A stretch of 11,835 nucleotides of DNA from Casp-actino8 sp964563545 (GCA_964563545.1 CAZLXB010000041.1:1-11835), one strand, 5' to 3'; counted from the first letter of the stretch, positions 5,972 through 11,835 are shown. Translations and numbers: made by a program. The notes: generated by a model not told the origin, from the letters alone.

Positions 5972-6751
5972 GTGACGACCGCGCCGAGTCCGCTCTTCCA
6001 GGTCGAGAACCTGCACGCCCGCCCGTCGTCCGACGACCTCGATGCCACCGTCGCCCCTGAGATCCTGAAGGGTCTCGACCTCGTGGTCGCCGAGGGTGAA
6101 GTGCACGCGATCATGGGTCCGAACGGCTGCGGCAAGAGCACCCTGGCCAGTTGCCTCCTTGCGTCGCCCGAATACGAGGTCACCTCGGGTCGCATCCTCT
6201 TTCACGGTGACGACATCACCGACTGGCCCACCGATGTGCGCGCCAAGGCCGGTCTTTTCCTCGGGTTCCAGTATCCGCAGGAGATCGCCGGCGTCTCGGT
6301 GATCCAGTTCTTGCGACAAGCCCTGAGCGCGCGCAAAGGCATCGACCTCTCGGTCCTCGAGTTGCGCCTCGCCACCATGGACTGGATGAAGCGACTCGGC
6401 ATGGATTCGTCGTTCGTCGACCGCTATCTGAACGAAGGCTTCTCCGGCGGCGAGAAGAAGCGCAACGAGATCATGCAGATGGCCATCCTCGAACCCGAGG
6501 TTGCGATCCTCGACGAAACCGACTCTGGCCTCGACATCGACGCGCTACGCATCGTCGCCAAGGGCATCCGTGAAGTTCGGGTCGACCGACCGAAGATGGG
6601 CGTCGTACTGATCACCCACTACCAGCGCCTCCTCGACGAACTCGCGCCCGACCACGTGCACGTGATGTTCGACGGCCGCATCGTGAAGAGCGGCGGCATG
6701 GAAGTTGCCGAAGAACTCGAACGCTCGGGATACGACTCCTTCCGGCCATGA
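5972..6751 (+). CDS. sufC: SufC, ATPase of the Suf Fe-S cluster assembly complex
   Basis: A 259-residue soluble ABC-type ATPase. It shows Walker A GPNGCGKST (49-57), Q-loop Gln100 within GFQYPQEIAGVS, signature FSGGE (157-161) followed by KKRNE as is typical of SufC, Walker B VAILDETDSGLD (177-188) and H-loop His216 (ITHYQRLL). SufC normally binds SufB and SufD and drives conformational change during cluster assembly. The GTG start is chosen from the -10 position and the protein's usual N-terminus; a TTG at 5963 would add three residues. The N-terminal region contains about ten extra residues (ARPSSDDLDATVAPE) between the first strand and the ILKGLDL strand, somewhat longer than in model SufC proteins. 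The stop overlaps the sufS start (ATGA). No sufB or sufD is present on either side, which is unusual. Confidence 0.93.
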   Translation: MTTAPSPLFQVENLHARPSSDDLDATVAPEILKGLDLVVAEGEVHAIMGPNGCGKSTLASCLLASPEYEVTSGRILFHGDDITDWPTDVRAKAGLFLGFQYPQEIAGVSVIQFLRQALSARKGIDLSVLELRLATMDWMKRLGMDSSFVDRYLNEGFSGGEKKRNEIMQMAILEPEVAILDETDSGLDIDALRIVAKGIREVRVDRPKMGVVLITHYQRLLDELAPDHVHVMFDGRIVKSGGMEVAEELERSGYDSFRP

Positions 6752-7989
6752 GCAGCGCAATCGTCGACTGGAAGAAGGTGCAGGCCGATTTCCCGGTCCT
6801 GCAACGCACCATCGACAACCAGCGCATCGTCTATCTGGATTCGGCCAACACGTCGCAGAAGCCCAATGCGGTCATCGATGCCATGGCCGATTTCATGCGC
6901 ACCTCGTACGCGCCCATCAACCGGAGCGCCTACCGCCTCGCCGCCGAGGCCACCGACGCCTTCGAAGGCGCCCGTACCAAGGTGCAGCGATTCATCAATG
7001 CCCGCAAGTCGCACGAAGTCGTTTTCACCAAGAACGCGACCGAATCACTCAACCTCATCGTCGACACCTGGGCTGAGGCCAACCTGCGAGCCGGTGATGC
7101 CGTGGTGCTCACCCACATGGAGCATCACGCCAACATCGTCCCGTGGCACATGCTGGCCGCGCGCAAAGGCATCGAGATCCGTTGGATCCCTCTCACCGCC
7201 GACGGCCAGCTCGACCTCACGAATCTCGATCGCTTGCTCGACGGCGCCAAAGCCGTGTCGTTCACCGCCATGAGCAACGTGCTCGGCACCATCACCCCGG
7301 TGACCCAGATCTGCGCCGCCGCCCACGCGGCCGGCGCGACCGCCATCGTCGATGCCTGCCAGTACGTTCCACACAACGTGACCGATGTACAAGCGTGGGG
7401 CGCCGACTTCGCCACCTTCAGCAGCCACAAGATGTGCGGGCCGTCGGGTATCGGCGTCATGTGGGGCCGCGAAGAACTCCTCGATGCCATGCCGCCCTTC
7501 CTCGGTGGTGGCAACATGATCTCCGACGTCCGACTCGACGGCTTCTCGTGTGCCGAACTTCCGGCCAAGTTCGAAGCCGGTACGCCCGCCATCGTCGAGG
7601 CGGTCGGGCTGGGTGCCGCCGTCGACTACCTCTCGGGCATCGGGATGGCCAACATCCGCCAACACGAGATGGCCATCACCGATTACGCGTTGCGCACACT
7701 CGACGAGCGCTACGGCGACGACATCGCAATCCATGGCCCACGCAACGTGGAGATCCGCGGTGCCGTGCTGAGCTTTGCCTTCCGCGACATCCACCCGCAC
7801 GACGTGAGCCAGGTGCTCGACGAGAAGAACGTGTGCGTGCGGGCCGGCCACCATTGCGCGAAGCCCCTCATGCGACTCCTCGGCGTGAACGCCACCGCCC
7901 GGGCGAGTTTCTATCTGTACAACGACGAATCTGATGCCGATGCGCTGGCCGACGCACTCGACGGCGCATCCGACATCTTCGGGCTGTAG
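6748..7989 (+). CDS. sufS: SufS, group II cysteine desulfurase
   Basis: A 413-residue PLP enzyme that removes sulfur from cysteine as a persulfide on its active-site Cys and passes it to SufU. The PLP lysine is Lys228 in SSHKMCGPSG, the PLP-stacking His is His126 in MEHHAN, Asp202 lies in VDACQYVPH, and the catalytic Cys is Cys370 in VRAGHHCAKP; Arg385 in TARASF would bind the substrate carboxylate. Full length for the family. Two departures stand out: the usual LD-[NS]-[AG]-A-T-S segment reads LDSANTSQKP (30-39), and the usual V-H-R-G-x-H segment reads INRSAYRL (57-64), so both histidines are replaced. The main catalytic residues are intact, so the enzyme is probably active. The start ATG overlaps the sufC stop by four bases, which gives translational coupling. 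Confidence 0.93.
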   Translation: MSSAIVDWKKVQADFPVLQRTIDNQRIVYLDSANTSQKPNAVIDAMADFMRTSYAPINRSAYRLAAEATDAFEGARTKVQRFINARKSHEVVFTKNATESLNLIVDTWAEANLRAGDAVVLTHMEHHANIVPWHMLAARKGIEIRWIPLTADGQLDLTNLDRLLDGAKAVSFTAMSNVLGTITPVTQICAAAHAAGATAIVDACQYVPHNVTDVQAWGADFATFSSHKMCGPSGIGVMWGREELLDAMPPFLGGGNMISDVRLDGFSCAELPAKFEAGTPAIVEAVGLGAAVDYLSGIGMANIRQHEMAITDYALRTLDERYGDDIAIHGPRNVEIRGAVLSFAFRDIHPHDVSQVLDEKNVCVRAGHHCAKPLMRLLGVNATARASFYLYNDESDADALADALDGASDIFGL

Positions 7990-8000
7990 AACGTAAGCCC

Positions 8001-8007
8001 AAAGGAG
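8001..8007 (+). promoter_or_regulatory. Strong ribosome binding site for sufU
   Basis: AAAGGAG ends five bases before the ATG at 8013 and fixes the sufU start. The gap after sufS is only 23 bases and contains no terminator, so sufU is re-initiated within the operon rather than coupled by overlap like its neighbours. Confidence 0.75.
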
Positions 8008-8012
8008 CCACC

Positions 8013-8462
8013 ATGCCCGGACTCGAAGACCTCTACCGCGAGATCATCCTCGATCACTACAAGTCGCCCCGCAACCGCGGTGAACTCGCCACTCCGCCGG
8101 CCGTGAGCGCGCAGGGGCACAACCCGTTGTGCGGCGACGAGATCACCGTGTACATCCAGCTCGATGGCGACAACGTGGCCGACATCAAGGTCGGTGGCTC
8201 GGGCTGCAGCATCTCGCAGAGTTCAGCCTCGATGATGAGCCAAGCTGTGAAGGGCAAGAGCGTCGACGAGGTGAAAGCCATCGTGCGTCGCTTCAAGGGA
8301 ATGATGTCGATCGAGACCGAGGACGAATCGCCGATCCCCGATGTGAAGTTGGGCGATCTCGAGGCCCTTCAAGGGGTCGTGAAGTTCCCAGTACGAATCA
8401 AGTGCGCCACTTTGGCCTGGAACACGCTCACCGAAGCACTGGCCGAAGCCGGCCAGTCGTGA
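8013..8462 (+). CDS. sufU: SufU, zinc-dependent sulfur acceptor of SufS
   Basis: A 149-residue IscU-fold protein of the SufU type. Its three conserved cysteines are Cys40 (NPLCGDE), Cys65 (GSGCSISQSS) and Cys131 (RIKCATLAW), with Asp42 as the fourth zinc ligand. The insertion between the second and third cysteines (about 18 residues longer than in IscU, around VRRFKGMMSIETEDE) marks SufU rather than a true scaffold. It opens with LEDLYREIILDHYKSPRNRG, the standard SufU N-terminus. In Gram-positive bacteria SufU accepts persulfide from the SufS active site and delivers it to SufBCD. It sits directly downstream of its partner sufS and overlaps the next gene by four bases (GTGA). Confidence 0.95.
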   Translation: MPGLEDLYREIILDHYKSPRNRGELATPPAVSAQGHNPLCGDEITVYIQLDGDNVADIKVGGSGCSISQSSASMMSQAVKGKSVDEVKAIVRRFKGMMSIETEDESPIPDVKLGDLEALQGVVKFPVRIKCATLAWNTLTEALAEAGQS

Positions 8463-9301
8463 AGATCACGCTTCTCGGAACCGGTAGTCCGATTCCCGAC
8501 GCCAACCGCGCCGGCCCGTGCACGCTCGTACAAGCTGGCGACCAGAACGTGATGGTCGATTGCGGGCGCGGAGCACTGATGCGGCTCGTGGCCGCTGGTG
8601 TGATGCCACCCATGGTGCAGACGGTTCTCATCACCCATCTGCATAGCGATCACATCTCCGATCTGAACGATCTCATCACCTCGAAATGGGTCATGACACC
8701 CGTGAACATCCCCCTCGTGGTGTACGGACCGCCCGGAACCCGCAAGATGATCGACGCCCTGTTGCAGATGCTCGAACTCGACCAGCAGTACCGCCACGCC
8801 CATCACGACGACCTGCGCGCCAATGGCCCGCTCACCGTCGCGGTGAACGAAGTCAAGCCCGGTGATCGATTCGCGCTCGGTGAGGTGTCGGTATCGGTGC
8901 ACGAGACCGACCACCGACCCGTACAACCGAGTATCGGATTCCGCGTGGAGCACGATGGCAAGGTGGCCGCATTGGCCGGCGACACCATTCCGTGTGCCGG
9001 ACTCGACGAACTGTGTCGCGATGCCGATGTGTACGTGCAGACGGTGATTCGAGACGACATGGTGAAATTCGTGGCCGACATGGTGCCGACCGGCGCACGG
9101 TTTCGCGACATTCTCGACTACCACTCCACGGTCGAGCAGGCCGGTCAAACGGCGGCGCGCAACAACGTGAAGAACCTCGTTCTCACCCATTACGTGCCGC
9201 CGATGCAACCCGGGCAGGAGGACGACTGGCGGTCTCGTGCCGCTCAGTACTTTTCGGGCCCCATCGTGATCGGCCCCGATCTCACCGCCGTCGAAATCTG
9301 A
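8459..9301 (+). CDS. RNase Z-like MBL-fold metallo-hydrolase
   Basis: A 280-residue protein starting MKITLLGTGSPIPDANRAGP, the opening of the RNase Z/arylsulfatase-like branch of the metallo-beta-lactamase fold. Metal ligands are THLHSDH (His60, His62, Asp64, His65), His152 in HETDHRPV, Asp175 in AGDT, and His244 in LTHYVPP; His222 in DYHST is also placed as in tRNase Z. The segment between the HxHxDH motif and the second histidine is of RNase Z length, but no clear flexible-arm (exosite) sequence is recognisable, so tRNA 3' processing is not established; an esterase or sulfatase role is equally possible. The GTG start overlaps the sufU stop, so it is translated with the suf genes, although no Fe-S role is known for this family. 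A roughly 100-base gap without a clear terminator follows before doxX. Confidence 0.85.
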   Translation: MKITLLGTGSPIPDANRAGPCTLVQAGDQNVMVDCGRGALMRLVAAGVMPPMVQTVLITHLHSDHISDLNDLITSKWVMTPVNIPLVVYGPPGTRKMIDALLQMLELDQQYRHAHHDDLRANGPLTVAVNEVKPGDRFALGEVSVSVHETDHRPVQPSIGFRVEHDGKVAALAGDTIPCAGLDELCRDADVYVQTVIRDDMVKFVADMVPTGARFRDILDYHSTVEQAGQTAARNNVKNLVLTHYVPPMQPGQEDDWRSRAAQYFSGPIVIGPDLTAVEI

Positions 9302-9331
9302 TTTCCACCCGGGAAACCGGACACTCGAACG

Positions 9332-9397
9332 CGACGCGTCGAAATTTCATAGAGTCCAGCGCGCAACTGTGCCGTCCGGGCACGCCCCTCAAAGGAG
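9332..9397 (+). promoter_or_regulatory. Possible doxX promoter and ribosome binding site
   Basis: Within the 101-base gap there is a perfect palindrome CGACGCGTCG (9332-9341), a -10-like TAGAGT (9350-9355) and a strong AAAGGAG (9391-9397) five bases before the doxX ATG. No convincing -35 was seen. The ribosome site is firm; the promoter call is tentative. Confidence 0.4.
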
Positions 9398-9402
9398 AAA
9401 CA

Positions 9403-9825
9403 ATGGAAATCGTGATGCTCATTGGGCGGATCCTCTTCGCCGCCATGTTCGTCATGTCGGGAATGAACCACTTCAGCCACGCCGAAGCCATGACCGGCTA
9501 CGCGCAGTTCAAGGGTGTCCCCCAGCCCAAGCTCGCCAACCTCGCCTCGGGTGCACTGCTGCTCCTCAGTGGCCTGTCGATCATCCTCGGCGTGTGGGCC
9601 GACCTCGGCGCTCTCGTCGTGAGCGTGCTGCTCGTCCTGATGGCGCTCTTGATGCACGACTTCTGGAAGCAGAGCGATCCGCAGGCGAAGCAGACCGAGA
9701 TGATCGGCTTCTTGAAGAACATCTCTATGGCCGGTGGCGGACTCTTCATGTTCGCCGTGATGGCCATGGAAGGTTCCGAGTACGGCCCGGCGATCACCGA
9801 GAGCATCTTCAAGGTCGCGAAATAA
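9403..9825 (+). CDS. DoxX-family integral membrane protein
   Basis: A 140-residue protein with four hydrophobic helices at about 5-22, 45-65, 68-86 and 104-121, the layout of the DoxX family. The family opening is recognisable: GRILFAAMFVMSGMNHF followed by Y-A-Q-F-K-G-V-P-Q-P-K in the first loop, and MHDFWKQ after helix three. DoxX proteins are named from a thiosulfate:quinone oxidoreductase subunit, but most bacterial members have no proven reaction; in mycobacteria one takes part in a membrane oxidoreductase complex linked to thiol redox balance. No partner for such a complex is next to it. The start is fixed by AAAGGAG five bases upstream. A terminator hairpin lies 31 bases after the stop, so this is probably a single-gene transcript or the end of the suf transcript. 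Confidence 0.87.
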   Translation: MEIVMLIGRILFAAMFVMSGMNHFSHAEAMTGYAQFKGVPQPKLANLASGALLLLSGLSIILGVWADLGALVVSVLLVLMALLMHDFWKQSDPQAKQTEMIGFLKNISMAGGGLFMFAVMAMEGSEYGPAITESIFKVAK

Positions 9826-9846
9826 GCGGACCGGCTTCCTGATCCC

Positions 9847-10239
9847 TCAGGACGTGGGGCGGCGCTTCGGCGCCGCCCCATTCTTGTTCTTCGGCCGAGC
9901 CCGAGATTCGATCTCAGCCGTGCGAAGGCGGATCAACTCGCGCAAGAGCGCCTTAGGCAAGCGCTTGCCGATCGGAAAACGGAGCGTTCCACCGGAGCCA
10001 TCGCACCATTGAGGAAGCGCCTTCACCTGGCTGATCACCCCTCCGCTATGGGGGAAGTACGAGTTGTGATTCTTGAATCCGTCGAACCCGGCCACCGTCT
10101 TGCCACCGATGACGAAGGCCGGCATGCCGTACTTGAGGCACTCTTGGGCACCCGGCAGCAACTCCCGTAGGTCGTCACGAAGGATCTCCAAAGACCTTCG
10201 TTGCTCGCCGGCAAATTTGGCGAGATGGGCGTCGATCAC
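9847..10239 (-). CDS. DUF1801 (YdhG-like) domain protein
   Basis: A 130-residue soluble protein that fits the DUF1801/YdhG-like family: a helical start (HLAKFAGEQRRSLEILRDDLRELLPGAQECLKYGMPAF), a central beta region (GGKTVAGFDGFKNHNSYFPHSGGV) and the closing motif TLRFPIGKRLPKALLRELIRLR. Some relatives are described as iron chaperones, but the family has no settled function. The last 20 residues are a basic tail (RPKNKNGAAPKRRP) that is encoded by the terminator hairpin of the convergent doxX gene. The GTG at 10239 is chosen; the minus-strand hexamer TAGAGT (10251 to 10246) lies six bases before it, indicating a leaderless message. It is divergent, with a 46-base gap, from another gene whose product ends in the same domain. 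Confidence 0.8.
   Translation of the reverse strand: MIDAHLAKFAGEQRRSLEILRDDLRELLPGAQECLKYGMPAFVIGGKTVAGFDGFKNHNSYFPHSGGVISQVKALPQWCDGSGGTLRFPIGKRLPKALLRELIRLRTAEIESRARPKNKNGAAPKRRPTS
9856..9891 (+). terminator. Rho-independent terminator after doxX, inside the convergent gene
   Basis: A perfect ten-pair stem, GGGGCGGCGC (9856-9865) and GCGCCGCCCC (9870-9879), closed by a TTCG tetraloop and followed by ATTCTTGTTCTT. It is 31 bases after the doxX stop. The same bases encode the last basic residues of the DUF1801 protein on the other strand. Confidence 0.82.
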
Positions 10240-10285
10240 GCCCCGACTCTAAGGCCGACGACTGAACGTCCAATAGGTTTGCCGG
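10240..10285. promoter_or_regulatory. Divergent promoter region between two DUF1801-type genes
   Basis: This 46-base gap holds a -10-like hexamer for each direction: TAGAGT on the minus strand (10251 to 10246), six bases before GTG 10239, and TAGGTT on the plus strand (10274-10279), six bases before GTG 10286. Neither gene has a Shine-Dalgarno sequence, so both messages are probably leaderless. Such a short shared region suggests joint control. Confidence 0.45.
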
Positions 10286-10843
10286 GTGGCCCAGTCGACC
10301 GGAGACCGATCGAAGTTCTTCCCCGCGATCGAGAAGAAGCACGGCGAGACGATCGACGTGTGGATCCGGCGACTCCGGGATCTCGGCGATGCCAAGTACG
10401 CCGAGCAGGTCGCTTTCCTGCGCGAGAACCATGGCTTCAGCCAGACCCATGCCAACGCTCTGGTGATGTTCGTACGCGGCTCGACCTCGTCTCGGCGATT
10501 CGAGACGCCGGCCGAATACTGGAATTCGGTCGATCCTGTCGGTGCCACGACCGGCCGGGCGATCATGGCCACGATCATGAAGAGGCACCCCGATCTCGAC
10601 CTGGTGATCGCCTGGAATCAACCGATCCTTCGTTCAGAGGCCGGGTATGTATTGGGACTGTCGGTCCAGACGAAGCACATCACGATCAACCCGTTCAGTG
10701 ACGAAGCGCTGCGCGAGGTTGCGTCGATGCTGAAGGGCTACGCGGTCAACAAGAAGACGTTCCAGGTTCCATTCGGCTGGGCACCCGATGCGAGTCTCCT
10801 CGATGGGCTCGTGAGGGCCCGGCGAAGCGAACTTGGCGACTGA
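10286..10843 (+). CDS. DUF4287 plus DUF1801 two-domain protein
   Basis: A 185-residue soluble protein. The N-terminal part (about 5-65) resembles DUF4287: KFFPAIEKKHGETIDVWIRRLRD followed by QVAFLRENHGFSQTHANALVMF. The C-terminal part (about 90-183) resembles a DUF1801 domain: a helical start with ATIMKRHPDLDLVIAWNQPI, then YVLGLSVQTKHITINPF and the ending KTFQVPFGWAPDASLLDGLVRAR. Neither domain has an established biochemical role. The GTG start has TAGGTT six bases upstream and no ribosome site. It is transcribed divergently from the neighbouring DUF1801 gene and is followed within ten bases by a terminator, so it is a single-gene transcript. Confidence 0.82.
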   Translation: MAQSTGDRSKFFPAIEKKHGETIDVWIRRLRDLGDAKYAEQVAFLRENHGFSQTHANALVMFVRGSTSSRRFETPAEYWNSVDPVGATTGRAIMATIMKRHPDLDLVIAWNQPILRSEAGYVLGLSVQTKHITINPFSDEALREVASMLKGYAVNKKTFQVPFGWAPDASLLDGLVRARRSELGD

Positions 10844-10852
10844 AATCATCAC

Positions 10853-10879
10853 ATCACTCCAGCGTGGGAGTGATTCTTT
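10853..10879 (+). terminator. Rho-independent terminator after the DUF4287 gene
   Basis: Arms ATCACTCC (10853-10860) and GGAGTGAT (10867-10874) are perfect complements around a 6-base loop and are followed by TCTTT. It begins ten bases after the stop codon and insulates the rhodopsin gene from read-through. Confidence 0.68.
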
Positions 10880-10902
10880 CCCCAGTCTCGCACCAATCAG
10901 AC

Positions 10903-10963
10903 GACAGGCGTACTGTCCCCCTTCGCCGGGTTGTTATTCGCTCGGTGTCCCCCAAACAAGGAG
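10903..10963 (+). promoter_or_regulatory. Rhodopsin leader: candidate promoter and strong ribosome site
   Basis: AAGGAG (10958-10963) lies seven bases before the rhodopsin ATG. Upstream, TACTGT (10911-10916) fits a -10 hexamer and sits in a short inverted repeat GACAG-N5-CTGTC (10903-10917). That would give a leader of about 50 bases. No good -35 is visible; the ribosome site is firm and the promoter tentative. Confidence 0.4.
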
Positions 10964-10970
10964 TTGATCA

Positions 10971-11678
10971 ATGATCGAAAATGCCGATCTCAATCTCTTG
11001 GTATACAACGCACTGTCATTCGGCACCGCCGTGATGCTCGGGGCGTTCGTGTACTTCCTGACGCAGATCTCGAGTGTGGCCAAGAAGTACCGCTCGTCCA
11101 TCGCCGCCTCGGCGGTAGTGGTCGGCATTGCCGGCTATCACTACTACCGAATCTGGAGCGGTTGGTCGAACGGAGAGGTGAACGAGGGTTACCGCTATGC
11201 CGACTGGCTGATCACGGTGCCGCTACTCATCGTCGAATTGCTGATCGTTCTCGGCACATCCGCCGAGCGTCGCAAGTCGTTGATGCTCACGTTGGTTCCG
11301 GCGACCGCCCTCATGGTCGGTCTCGGCTACCCCGGTGAAGTATCCACGGATAACGGCACCAAGTGGCTCTTCTGGGTCCTGGCCATGATTCCGTTCGCTT
11401 ACATCCTCTGGGTGCTGGTGAAGGAATTGAAGGAAGTCAAGGCCCGCGAGAACGCCACCGTGGCCGGTCTCATCACCAACGCGACGAGGATCCTCCTCAT
11501 CACGTGGTGCGTGTACCCGATCACGTACCTGTTCCCGGTCTTCTTCGACTACCCGCACGATGGTGCCGAGACAGCACGTCAACTCGGCTACACGATCGCC
11601 GACATCACGGCCAAGGCCGGATACGGACTTGCGGTCCTGGCCATCGCCAAGGCTCGTTCGGCTTCCGAACCGAGCTGA
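10971..11678 (+). CDS. Microbial rhodopsin, predicted light-driven proton pump
   Basis: A 235-residue seven-helix retinal protein. The retinal lysine is Lys215 in ADITAKAGYGL (helix G), with counterion partner Asp211. Helix C reads RYADWLITVPLLIVE: Arg75, proton acceptor Asp78, Thr82 and proton donor Glu89, the DTE pattern of outward proton pumps. Leu86, at the spectral-tuning position of proteorhodopsin, predicts green absorption. His57 in AGYHYYRIW corresponds to the His that partners the acceptor. LGYPGEV (118-124) resembles the actinorhodopsin/xanthorhodopsin branch, but the long loop before helix C of actinorhodopsins is missing. Trp135 stands where xanthorhodopsin has the Gly that lets an antenna carotenoid reach retinal, so an antenna is unlikely. 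The pump would build proton motive force in light. It is flanked by terminators on both sides; no retinal-forming oxygenase or carotenoid genes are in the window. Confidence 0.95.
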   Translation: MIENADLNLLVYNALSFGTAVMLGAFVYFLTQISSVAKKYRSSIAASAVVVGIAGYHYYRIWSGWSNGEVNEGYRYADWLITVPLLIVELLIVLGTSAERRKSLMLTLVPATALMVGLGYPGEVSTDNGTKWLFWVLAMIPFAYILWVLVKELKEVKARENATVAGLITNATRILLITWCVYPITYLFPVFFDYPHDGAETARQLGYTIADITAKAGYGLAVLAIAKARSASEPS

Positions 11679-11723
11679 CACAATCCTGTCGGCCGGTCAG
11701 CCGGCTGGCGGAGGTAAAGCGAA

Positions 11724-11764
11724 GGGTGTGTGCGGCTTCGGCTGCACGCACCCTTTTCTTTCTT
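11724..11764 (+). terminator. Strong rho-independent terminator after the rhodopsin gene
   Basis: A 13-pair stem (GGGTGTGTGCGGC, 11724-11736, and GCTGCACGCACCC, 11741-11753, with two G-U pairs) capped by TTCG and followed by TTTTCTTTCTT. It starts 45 bases after the rhodopsin stop. A separate short palindrome, CAGCCGGCTG (11698-11707), lies between. Confidence 0.85.
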
Positions 11765-11835
11765 AGGTCACCAGACGACGGAGGTCGTCGCGCCCTTGGC
11801 TCGGCCTTCGGCTCGCACGCCACGAGGTACGAGGT
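11765..11835. other. Right-edge segment without a supported gene
   Basis: The last 71 bases carry no convincing start, ribosome site or domain. On the minus strand a frame open to the edge ends with TAA at 11762-11764 and would encode a C-terminus reading QGRDDLRRLVT; it could be the tail of a convergent gene, but so little is visible that I do not call it. Confidence 0.3.

Noticed and set aside
11605..11823. Minus-strand open frame of 72 codons at the right edge
   Set aside because: It runs across the rhodopsin 3' end and its terminator, with an Arg/Ala/Pro-rich shadow composition.
1..11835. Search for CRISPR arrays, tRNA genes, transposases and other mobile-element signs
   Set aside because: No regularly spaced repeats, cloverleaf-like sequences, transposase motifs or flanking target duplications were seen; the vapBC pair is the only accessory-type element.

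Overview
The window is a GC-rich (by eye about six bases in ten), gene-dense chromosomal segment of an actinobacterium. The SufC-SufS-SufU set, a LytR-CpsA-Psr cell-wall ligase, a VapBC pair, many GTG starts and a microbial rhodopsin together fit a planktonic, aquatic member of the Acidimicrobiia (Ilumatobacter-like). That assignment is inference from gene content and protein resemblance; there is no rRNA or marker gene here to prove it. No tRNA, rRNA, CRISPR array, insertion sequence or phage gene was seen, and no gap between genes exceeds about 160 bases.

Layout. 1-413 (-): membrane-anchored protein of unknown function, cut by the left edge. 487-1602 (-): acyl-CoA dehydrogenase, upstream of it in the same direction. 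1696-2392 (+): vapB-vapC toxin-antitoxin pair, divergent from the dehydrogenase. 2402-3808 (-): LytR-CpsA-Psr protein, convergent with vapC. 3896-4919 (+): a glyoxalase-II-like metallo-hydrolase overlapping a small unknown gene. 4929-5891 (+): membrane fatty-acid desaturase/hydroxylase-type diiron enzyme. 5972-9301 (+): tight operon sufC-sufS-sufU plus an RNase Z-like metallo-hydrolase. 9403-9825 (+): DoxX membrane protein. 9847-10239 (-) and 10286-10843 (+): a divergent pair of DUF1801-type proteins. 10971-11678 (+): proton-pump-type rhodopsin with its own terminator. The last 150 bases hold that terminator and no gene I can support.

How the genes work together. The clearest functional unit is the Fe-S assembly operon: SufS takes sulfur from cysteine, SufU accepts it, and SufC is the ATPase of the scaffold complex. 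The scaffold proteins SufB and SufD are not in the window. A 26-bp imperfect palindrome lies over the likely -35 region of this operon and is a good candidate for an iron/Fe-S-responsive operator. The rhodopsin is a single-gene light-driven proton pump with a DTE-type helix C; no retinal or carotenoid gene lies nearby.

Two signals go beyond gene calling. First, many genes that begin transcripts have a TAnnnT (or AnnnT) hexamer 6-8 bases before the start codon and no Shine-Dalgarno sequence, pointing to leaderless mRNAs; genes with a leader (sufU, doxX, rhodopsin, the left-edge gene) carry strong AAGGAG/GGGGAG sites instead. Second, several non-coding structures stand out: a 47-base nested inverted repeat at 431-477, clustered repeats before vapB, and two TTCG-capped terminators. 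I saw no convincing evidence of a wholly new multi-gene system; the best candidates for something undescribed are the sufCSU operon without sufBD, with an atypical SufS, and the nested hairpin.
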